Below, in pieces: positions 16,431 to 22,413 of a stretch of 35,320 nucleotides of DNA; within the stretch, counting starts at the first letter, position 1; each line of letters starts with the position of its first letter. Source of the stretch: Candidatus Hermodarchaeota archaeon (GTDB lineage Archaea > Asgardarchaeota > Hermodarchaeia > Hermodarchaeales > Hermodarchaeaceae); the NCBI GenBank assembly GCA_016839805.1, contig JAEOTO010000001.1, positions 1 through 35,320 on the forward strand, given 5' to 3'. Made by a program: the position numbers and the translations under genes. The notes below the pieces were generated by a model that made no database searches, was not told the DNA's origin, and was given only the letters and a program-made list of their open reading frames with translations.

Positions 16431-16456
16431 CAAACCTTAGGAACTTCGGAGGTTTG
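16431..16456 (+). promoter_or_regulatory. Hairpin that covers the ribosome binding site
   Basis: CAAACCT (16431-16437) pairs perfectly with AGGTTTG (16450-16456) around a 12-base loop. The ribosome site GGAGGT (16448-16453) of the following gene (ATG 16464) lies partly in the stem. This could reduce translation until the stem opens. Confidence 0.4.
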
Positions 16457-16463
16457 AATAACT

Positions 16464-16943
16464 ATGAGACACAAGAGTCTAATCCTTGGCGCTTTGACAG
16501 TAATTTCTTTACTAGCATTTATTCCTGTGCCTACACGTGCTCATACTCCATCAAATATGACCCTCTCCTATGACTACGATAACCAAATTCTTACCGTCAC
16601 AGTAATTCACTCCGTGGCAGATGTGAACACCCATTACATCGAGCAAATCATCATCAACAAGAACAGTCAATTTGTAATGGACCGCAACTATACAAGCCAG
16701 GCTAGCACCTCTTCAATGTCTGATACCTTTAACGTTGCTGCGGCTGATGATGACATCTTACAGGTCACTGCCATCTGCAGCATTTCAGGGCAAATAACTC
16801 GCCAACTGACCGTATCCAGCGGGGGATTAGAAACGGTGCCACCCCCTCAGATACCCGGATTCCCATTAGCTGCAATAGCGATGGGTCTCGTGTTTGGACT
16901 AGCATATACGCTATATCGGCGTCGAACACGTTCACCAGGATAA
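16464..16943 (+). CDS. Secreted surface protein with archaeal CTERM sorting tail
   Basis: 159 residues. Residues 1-26 form a signal peptide (basic MRHK, a hydrophobic core, cleavage near TRAH). The mature part is a small beta domain (HTPSNMTLSYDYDNQILTV, then HYIEQIIINKN), of the kind seen in archaeal extracellular proteins with SoxZ/desulfoferrodoxin-like folds. The end reads PQIPGFPLAAIAMG, a hydrophobic span, then YRRRTRSPG. The PGF signature, membrane span and Arg cluster are the hallmark of CTERM proteins processed by archaeosortases and linked to the membrane. Similar IPGF/IPGY tails are common in Asgard genomes. The molecular role is unknown. It is the only gene in its unit. Confidence 0.75.
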   Translation: MRHKSLILGALTVISLLAFIPVPTRAHTPSNMTLSYDYDNQILTVTVIHSVADVNTHYIEQIIINKNSQFVMDRNYTSQASTSSMSDTFNVAAADDDILQVTAICSISGQITRQLTVSSGGLETVPPPQIPGFPLAAIAMGLVFGLAYTLYRRRTRSPG

Positions 16944-16971
16944 CCATAAATTCCAAGGACGCCTTCCTACA

Positions 16972-17460
16972 TTATTTTCCCTGAAGCCGTGTGACAAGGC
17001 GCGCAACACGTTCTCCTAATGCATGACAGGACTTTTGCTCTTTTTCATCGGGAGCACCTTTAGCAGCAGCACCATAATGCTCCATAGGTCCTCGAGCATT
17101 ACCTTGAACAATCATTCCATGAACTAACATCGCTTCAAGGATCGACAAAATCGTTGTTTCAGCTCCCGTCGCATAACCGCCAGCTGATGCGAATGCCCCG
17201 CCAATTTTACCATCGAGTTTCCCATGGATTTTCACGGAGGCATCAAATACCGCCTTCAAGTTTGCCGACATCAACCCATAATAGACTGGTGAACCTGCAA
17301 TAATGCCCTCCACGTTCAAAAGATCATCATTCGTTGTATCTGTTGCACGTTTCACAACGACATCAATACCGTCAATTTGTTGAGCACCTCTCGCCACGAC
17401 TTGAGCCATTTTTTCAGTATTACCCGTTTCTGAATCATATACGATAAGTACAGTTGCCAT
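16972..17460 (-). CDS. Flavodoxin-fold protein (WrbA/NAD(P)H:quinone oxidoreductase-like)
   Basis: 162 residues from ATG 17460; a longer frame to 17511 adds 17 residues and is less likely. The FMN phosphate loop YDSETGNTEKMA opens the protein, followed by GSPVYYGLMSANLKAVFD and GKIGGAFASAGGYATGAETT, the two isoalloxazine-contact loops. The order and the ETTILSILEAMLVHGM helix match WrbA-like proteins, which bind FMN and reduce quinones or shuttle electrons, although this one is shorter than typical WrbA. It converges with the surface-protein gene and has no co-transcribed partner. Confidence 0.82.
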   Translation of the reverse strand: MATVLIVYDSETGNTEKMAQVVARGAQQIDGIDVVVKRATDTTNDDLLNVEGIIAGSPVYYGLMSANLKAVFDASVKIHGKLDGKIGGAFASAGGYATGAETTILSILEAMLVHGMIVQGNARGPMEHYGAAAKGAPDEKEQKSCHALGERVARLVTRLQGK

Positions 17461-17650
17461 TTCACACACTTTCCACTTTATCATAATTTTATACTGTTCT
17501 CCCTTGTACACTATCCCCTACTTATAGGAATATCACCGCGAAAGAACCTTCCAGGACGCTCTCCCTTATCTAAGGCTTCGAGAAGACTCCGTACTTTCAG
17601 GGTAGGATTGAATAGTGGAGTTTAAATAGATTTTTAAAAGCTCCTTAGTC

Positions 17651-17795
17651 GAGGTCCCGGTCGGTGACCAAGAACCAAGGTCCACAGCGACCGGGCAACA
17701 TCGCCGGAACGGCGAGTAGAGCCTGTGGACCAGTCGACAATAGTCGATGGCATGAAGCAGGAAGCCTCGTCCTTCAAGTCGGAGTAGTTCACAGT
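17651..17795 (+). mobile_element. TnpB-family transposon right-end remnant (copy 2)
   Basis: A second copy of the 145-base element at 12321-12465, in the same orientation. The frame reads PGNIAGTASRACGPVDNSRW and an EAGSLVLQVG block, identical to copy 1 at most residues, with several silent changes. It ends in GAAGCAGGAAGCC, a short hairpin and GTAGTTCACAG. No transposase body or left end is present. It occupies the 440-base gap between the WrbA-like gene and the membrane-protein gene at 17901, where no other gene was found. Confidence 0.7.
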
Positions 17796-17900
17796 TGTCC
17801 TTCCAGGCACCACTATGGTTTGCCCCGTAGTAATCAAATACTTTTAAGGAAAAACCACATAGGAAGTCCGCCTTCAACTCATCTTAACAGGGTGAATGCA

Positions 17901-18290
17901 ATGGCTGAAGAATATGGAGTAGTATTACGCATCACATTCATCATCCACGTCATCGTCGGGTTCATCTATGGGCTTGGTTTCTTACTGATTCCTGACTTTC
18001 TTGCACCAATGTTCGGCCTCACTTTCACTGACCCAACCGTTCGAGTCTTAGGAGCAGTGTTGATCGCTTTCACAATCGGATCTCTCCTCTGTTTAATGGC
18101 CAAAGAATGGGTAAGAGTTAAAGTCGTTGTTGAAATGAATCTCATTTGGACCGTCCTCGGAGCCATCGTTATCACTTATCATTTCTTTTTCCCACCAATA
18201 TACAACATTAATGCCTGGCTTAACGTTGGAATCTTTACGCTGCTCTTCTTTCTCTTCCTCGTTTCCTACATCCGAGAAGTCCGAAGCTAA
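17901..18290 (+). CDS. Four-helix membrane protein
   Basis: 129 residues. GGTGA (17891-17895) lies five bases before the ATG; the open frame extends upstream only through transposon debris. Four hydrophobic spans are visible: residues about 9-31, 47-67, 77-95 and 102-124, with polar turns such as TFTDPTVRVLG after span 1. The arrangement recalls small DoxX-like or DUF-type four-helix proteins, but no diagnostic motif is seen. A perfect stem-loop terminator follows 30 bases after the stop, so this is a single-gene unit. Confidence 0.7.
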   Translation: MAEEYGVVLRITFIIHVIVGFIYGLGFLLIPDFLAPMFGLTFTDPTVRVLGAVLIAFTIGSLLCLMAKEWVRVKVVVEMNLIWTVLGAIVITYHFFFPPIYNINAWLNVGIFTLLFFLFLVSYIREVRS

Positions 18291-18319
18291 TCAACATTTC
18301 ATCCTACTCCCCACGGGGT

Positions 18320-18360
18320 TGACTGATAGGGGTTACTTCTATCAGTCACCTTCTCTTTTA
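18320..18360 (+). terminator. Ten-base perfect stem-loop with T-rich tail
   Basis: TGACTGATAG (18320-18329) pairs perfectly with CTATCAGTCA (18339-18348) around a nine-base loop, followed by CCTTCTCTTTTA. It stands directly after the membrane-protein gene and before the next promoter. Confidence 0.6.
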
Positions 18361-18416
18361 TTACAATCCAGAAATGCAATGATTAGAGATATTCGGGTGT
18401 ACCAAAAAATAAATAA

Positions 18417-18430
18417 TTAGGCAAGCCTAA
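18417..18430. promoter_or_regulatory. DtxR/IdeR-like operator abutting a TATA box
   Basis: TTAGGCAAGCCTAA is a perfect palindrome that fits the core TTAGG...CCTAA of operators bound by DtxR/IdeR/MntR-type metal-dependent repressors. The TATA-like AATATAAAT (18431-18439) starts at once after it, so a bound repressor would block TBP/TFB. It controls the methyltransferase gene at 18462. Confidence 0.6.
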
Positions 18431-18461
18431 AATATAAATCGTATGTCTGGAGTTTAACTTC

Positions 18462-19058
18462 ATGCAATTCTTTGGAATAGAATTTTTTCCCTTGCTCACA
18501 ATTGGCATCTGGAATGGATGGATTCTCCTTCTCATTTTCTGGGTGGTTGAGCTTGTCTTAGTGGTGTCCTTTCCGAAGGGAACGCGAGGTCGGCTCTTTG
18601 AATATGATCATGCTACCTGGACAAAACGACACCGGGGCTTCCTCTACATTGGTAAAAGCTTCTCTCTCATCAGTCTTATCCTGTTCTTTTTTACTTCCTT
18701 GAAATTTGGCACGCCAGTATTCTATATCGGGCTCGTCATCTACGCCATCGGATTAATCGCATTTAGCATCGCTGTTATTAATTTCCGTAACACTCCCATC
18801 GATGAGCCGGTCACTCGAGGCATCTATCGGTATTCCCGCAACCCACAGGTGCTTACAATTCTAATCACGACCGTGGGCATTAGCCTGGCAGTAGGCTCAG
18901 GTATTGCTCTTTGCATTATGGTCATCTCAGCGATTTTTAACCGAGCACGGCTCATTGAAGAAGAAAAGGCCTGTCTAGTTAAATACGGTAACTCCTACCG
19001 CGAATACATGGAACGAGTCCCCCGATACCTGCTAATTAAAACCAAGATCACCAACTAG
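18462..19058 (+). CDS. Membrane methyltransferase, ICMT/PEMT class
   Basis: 198 residues with five or so membrane spans in the first 150. The conserved block DEPVTRGIYRYSRNPQVLTI and the end ARLIEEEKACLVKYGNSYREYMERVPRYL are the signatures of isoprenylcysteine carboxyl methyltransferases and phospholipid N-methyltransferases, which bind SAM between the RNPQ motif and the E-E block. The substrate in archaea is usually not known; candidates are lipids, isoprenoid-linked thiols or small hydrophobic compounds. A GGAG motif lies before the ATG. The DtxR-like palindrome 31 bases upstream suggests metal-dependent control. Its 3' end overlaps the convergent gene at 19055 by four bases. Confidence 0.82.
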   Translation: MQFFGIEFFPLLTIGIWNGWILLLIFWVVELVLVVSFPKGTRGRLFEYDHATWTKRHRGFLYIGKSFSLISLILFFFTSLKFGTPVFYIGLVIYAIGLIAFSIAVINFRNTPIDEPVTRGIYRYSRNPQVLTILITTVGISLAVGSGIALCIMVISAIFNRARLIEEEKACLVKYGNSYREYMERVPRYLLIKTKITN

Positions 19059-19348
19059 CTTTCCCATTCATTAGCATAAGCTTCACATGCTTCTGCAATC
19101 TCCAATGCATAGCCTTTTGCGATATTGAATTTCTGGCGAATTCGCCACTCCCCCTCTTTATTCCGTTGCCATCCCACCAATCGTAACTGCTGACCTTTAG
19201 CCTGTTCAATTAGGATAATTGCCTTATGCCAATTCGGTGTTTTCGTCAAGGTCTTACCACGAAGAATTTTCAACTTCGAACGATGTGGAAACGAATCACC
19301 TGGCTCATCTAACAGTGTAGATAGTCCTTTGAAGTACACTTCACACAC
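19055..19348 (-). CDS. Small hypothetical protein
   Basis: 97 residues starting at GTG 19348 without a clear ribosome site. The middle KTPNWHKAIILIEQAKGQQLRLVGWQRNKEGEWRIRQKFNI looks like a curled beta sheet with alternating basic and aromatic residues, followed by a C-terminal acidic helix (GYALEIAEACEAYANEWE). This could be a small nucleic-acid-binding fold, but no family is recognised. It precedes the DNA polymerase stop on the opposite side by about 50 bases and is on the same strand. Confidence 0.5.
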   Translation of the reverse strand: MCEVYFKGLSTLLDEPGDSFPHRSKLKILRGKTLTKTPNWHKAIILIEQAKGQQLRLVGWQRNKEGEWRIRQKFNIAKGYALEIAEACEAYANEWES

Positions 19349-19402
19349 CCAGTAAATACCTTAAGAATAGAATAACGGATGAATGTTTTCATTCCCGGGT
19401 GA

Positions 19403-20506
19403 TTAAAAATATTCAGCCAATGACACTTGTCCCCTCATCCGTGTCAGATTCGTCACCCGAACGCCAACCAAACGTAACGCGGTATCTGGCTTCCGATGTT
19501 CCTCAAACAACGATGTTACCGTCTTGTACAATGTTTCTGGATTATTTGTACTCACGGGTAAAGTACGACTCCGTTGTATCGTTGTGTAATCCCGGTACCG
19601 GATTTTCACTGTCACGGTTCGGAAATGATAGGATTTCGACTGGAGCTTTTGGCTAATCCTTGTTGAAAGAGCTTCCAAGGTTTCCAGTGCAACCTCCATT
19701 GAGTTTGGGTCAACATCCTTAGAAAACGTCCGATCTTTACCCATTGATTTGCGGCGCCATGGACCAGATCGGATGATTCCTCGGTTATCAATGCCCCATG
19801 CTCGATCATACAACCATTTCGCTCCCTTTCCCATGCTGGGAAAGAGTTCTTGAAGGGTCATCTGCTGAATCTGACCAAGTGTCGTAATACCGAATTTCTT
19901 CAGGCGATTACCTGTGACTCGACCAATGCCATTTATCGCTGTTACTTCTAACGGAGCAAGAAATCTGGCAACCGCCTTTGGATCCTGTGGAACCAAAGTA
20001 ATACCCATCGGCTTATTCTGATCAGTAGCAATTTTTGCCACTGCCATATTAGGCGCAATGCCAATCGAACAGGGGAGCTTCGTCTCCTCACGAATGGTTT
20101 TTTGAATTTCTTGTGCTAACGCCTTCGGACCTGGATACTTTTTTACGCTTTCTGTCACCTCAAGGTAGGCCTCATCTATACTCGCCTTACGAATCCTGTG
20201 CTCATCCGCAAACCGTGTAATTACCTTCATGACTTCATCAGAAGCTTCGAAGTAGTTCGAAAAATCCCCAAATACAAAGACTGCTTCAGGACACAAGTTG
20301 TACGCCTTCAGCACAGACATGGCTGATTTGATACCAAATGCCCGTGCCTCATATGACGCTGCACGAACCACTCCACGACCTTTACCCTGCTTGGGATCAG
20401 GACCCACACAAAGCGGGCGCCCAATATATTCAGGATGGAGTCGAAACTGCTCAACCGAAGCATAGAATGCATCCATGTCAATGTGAAAAATCCAACGGGC
20501 CATCAT
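19403..20506 (-). CDS. dinB: Y-family DNA polymerase IV (DinB/Dpo4-like)
   Basis: 367 residues. The palm carries DMDAFYASVE (D10, D12, with Tyr15 as the steric gate against ribonucleotides) and SIDEAYLEVT, whose Asp and Glu complete the metal site. AASYEARAFGIKSAM is the finger motif, GIGRVTGNRLKKFGITTLGQI is the helix-hairpin-helix of the thumb, and SMGKDRTFSKDV opens the little finger. This enzyme copies damaged templates. The last eight residues QVSLAEYF match a PCNA-interacting box (Gln360, Leu363, Tyr366, Phe367), as expected for archaeal polymerases. AGGTCGG precedes the ATG. It is of normal family length. Confidence 0.95.
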   Translation of the reverse strand: MMARWIFHIDMDAFYASVEQFRLHPEYIGRPLCVGPDPKQGKGRGVVRAASYEARAFGIKSAMSVLKAYNLCPEAVFVFGDFSNYFEASDEVMKVITRFADEHRIRKASIDEAYLEVTESVKKYPGPKALAQEIQKTIREETKLPCSIGIAPNMAVAKIATDQNKPMGITLVPQDPKAVARFLAPLEVTAINGIGRVTGNRLKKFGITTLGQIQQMTLQELFPSMGKGAKWLYDRAWGIDNRGIIRSGPWRRKSMGKDRTFSKDVDPNSMEVALETLEALSTRISQKLQSKSYHFRTVTVKIRYRDYTTIQRSRTLPVSTNNPETLYKTVTSLFEEHRKPDTALRLVGVRVTNLTRMRGQVSLAEYF

Positions 20507-20631
20507 ACCGACCTAGATACAAAGGTGTCTATACGCAGTGCTTCTAGGAACTGAGTATTAAATGGGAAGAGGGACCCAAAGCGAAGTGGGTTATTACCAG
20601 CAGCCCTTTCATACTCATGTTGGACTGAACG

Positions 20632-21483
20632 TTATTTCCGCCAGATGAACGTTTGCAAGTGTTCATCAATTGAAAATCCCAGTTTTTCATAAACATGGAT
20701 GGCCCGTGTGTTCACAGCACTCACACCCAACTTCGCCTCTTTACAACCTTCATCTTGAAACAATTTTAAGCAAAACTGCAACATTTCACTCCCTACTCCC
20801 TTCCCCCGATGCGACGGTGCCACACCAATGTTACTAACCCATCCTGCTTGAGGACGCAAATCAAGGACACCCACAATCTCATCACCCAAATACACGAAGA
20901 ACAACGTAATTTGAGCAAACCACATATCAAGTAACTGTTCAGGGATATTTTCCAGATTTTGTAATACGAGATCCAATACATTATCAGAAGACCCACTCAT
21001 GAACTTCTTCATCAAGGGGAAAAATTGATCCAATTCCTCCCGAGCTAGTCTTCTAAAGCGGAGGTTTCCTGGCTGGTCAATTGGTTTATCCAAGGGGCGT
21101 GTCATCTCATATCGGTTTGCGAGTTCGTCAAATCCAATCCTCGCTAAATGGTGTGCAATACCGGTTTGTTCAGCAGGAAAAATCACATACGCATAATCCA
21201 CCTTCTTGGCTTTGGACAATTTCAAGGCCTCCGAAAGAAACTCCTCCAGCACTGATGTAGGCTGTTCGTAATCTACAACATGAAATCGGGATAACGGGGT
21301 TCCCACAGGGGCTAGTAATTGGAGAGGCTCCTTTCCGACAAAGAAAAGTCCCACGACATCTTTGTCAAAAAGAAATACCCAGTAGGGTAAACCAAGTGGT
21401 TCATACTGTGACGTATAGGCAGATATGCTCTCTTTTACCGAGGCCAATTCTGCATCATTATGAGCGATAACACGCAAAACCAT
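20632..21483 (-). CDS. GNAT-family N-acetyltransferase, two-domain (paralogue of 8140-9006)
   Basis: 283 residues from ATG 21483. A longer frame from 21543 would translate the TATA-like ATTATAAGTATAAA (about 21526-21540), so the later start is preferred. The C-terminal domain has the acetyl-CoA motif A IGVAPSHRGKGVGSEML and motif B NTRAIHVYEKLGFS. The N-terminal half (residues 1-125) with PYWVFLFDKDVVGLFFVGKEP mirrors that of the protein at 8140, as does the start MVLRVIA versus MNVRLIA. The two genes are a clear duplicate pair. The substrate is unknown. A hairpin with a pyrimidine-rich tail lies between its stop and the polymerase gene. Confidence 0.85.
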   Translation of the reverse strand: MVLRVIAHNDAELASVKESISAYTSQYEPLGLPYWVFLFDKDVVGLFFVGKEPLQLLAPVGTPLSRFHVVDYEQPTSVLEEFLSEALKLSKAKKVDYAYVIFPAEQTGIAHHLARIGFDELANRYEMTRPLDKPIDQPGNLRFRRLAREELDQFFPLMKKFMSGSSDNVLDLVLQNLENIPEQLLDMWFAQITLFFVYLGDEIVGVLDLRPQAGWVSNIGVAPSHRGKGVGSEMLQFCLKLFQDEGCKEAKLGVSAVNTRAIHVYEKLGFSIDEHLQTFIWRK

Positions 21484-21751
21484 ATCCAAAGAACCCCGTT
21501 TGATGATTAATAGCCTTTCTTGAGAGTTTATACTTATAATCACTCACAATACACCGCAACTAGTTTAGATCCTTTTTGAAAACACACTTGTCACTCACAA
21601 CGACCACAAACGAAAAGCTACGAACGGTGAAGGCAAGTCCCTAGAGGGCTCTCAAGAGATATTGCGAATTCGACAACCAAAAGATACCAAAATCACGCTT
21701 TTAGCAGGGCTTAAAATCCTAAACTGCCTTAATCTAAGGACTGGTGATGGC

Positions 21752-22240
21752 TTGGGAGAAAATAATGACCTGTTCCAGCGGTCAGTCGCCGCCTTCACTG
21801 GCGGTAACCCCGAACGCGCGAAACAACAAATTCTAAAGCTTCTCGAAAAAGATCAAAATAACCTTGAACTCCTCACGTTCCTCACTGCAATCTACCAGCA
21901 ATACCAGCAACCCCAAGACGCCCTTCACACCGCCCAACGTATCACCCAACTCGAACCTACCAACCCACAACATTGGAACAACTTGGGTTATCTCAACATC
22001 ATCTTAGGTCGATGGAAAGAAGCGGAAGCATGCTACGCAAAAGCTACCTCGCTCCCCAACGCATCTCCCACCATTTTTCTTCACCATGCACTGACCCTTA
22101 TTGAACTTAAGCAACAGAAAGCCGCCCTCAAAGATCTTCAGCATGCGCTGGCAATATCGCTCTCTGGTGAACTTGAATCCACCATCCAAACCGATCCCCA
22201 GTTCACTAAACTCCGCCCCCTCCTAGCAAAATTAGAGTGA
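21752..22240 (+). CDS. TPR-repeat protein
   Basis: About 162 residues from TTG 21752, with GGTGATGG just ahead; an in-frame TTG at 21662 would add 30 residues of poor quality. At least three tetratricopeptide-like units are visible, for example LELLTFLTAIYQQYQQPQDALHTAQ and HWNNLGYLNIILGRWKEAEACYAKA, followed by HALTLIELKQQKAALKDLQHAL. Such superhelices bind other proteins. It lies upstream of the large TPR-nitrilase gene, separated by 170 bases with an oligo-T tract, so the two are probably separate units though perhaps functionally linked. Confidence 0.75.
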   Translation: MGENNDLFQRSVAAFTGGNPERAKQQILKLLEKDQNNLELLTFLTAIYQQYQQPQDALHTAQRITQLEPTNPQHWNNLGYLNIILGRWKEAEACYAKATSLPNASPTIFLHHALTLIELKQQKAALKDLQHALAISLSGELESTIQTDPQFTKLRPLLAKLE

Positions 22241-22268
22241 TAATCAACTCTTTGAAATTCTAATAGTA

Positions 22269-22276
22269 TTTTTTTT
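22269..22276 (+). terminator. Oligo-T terminator
   Basis: A run of eight Ts about 30 bases after the TPR gene stop, followed by more pyrimidines. Runs like this are sufficient for archaeal RNA polymerase termination. Confidence 0.5.
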
Positions 22277-22413
22277 CTGGTTTTCCTCAAAGCGAGTAGT
22301 TATACTGAAAGGACAGCGACTCTTACAAGAAGGGCAGGTTAAAAAAGAAATATGAACTGGCATAACTAGTAGCAGGAGGAAATAATCGCTAGAACTTCCG
22401 GGGAAGAAATAAC

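Noticed and set aside
17664..18290. 208-codon frame joining transposon tail to the membrane protein
   Set aside because: The first part is TnpB debris; GGTGA before ATG 17901 gives the real start.
20551..20626. TGAGTAT/ATACTCA and ACCCA/TGGGT pairings between the GNAT and polymerase genes
   Set aside because: Short, imperfect stems; at most a weak minus-strand terminator, not strong enough for a separate feature.
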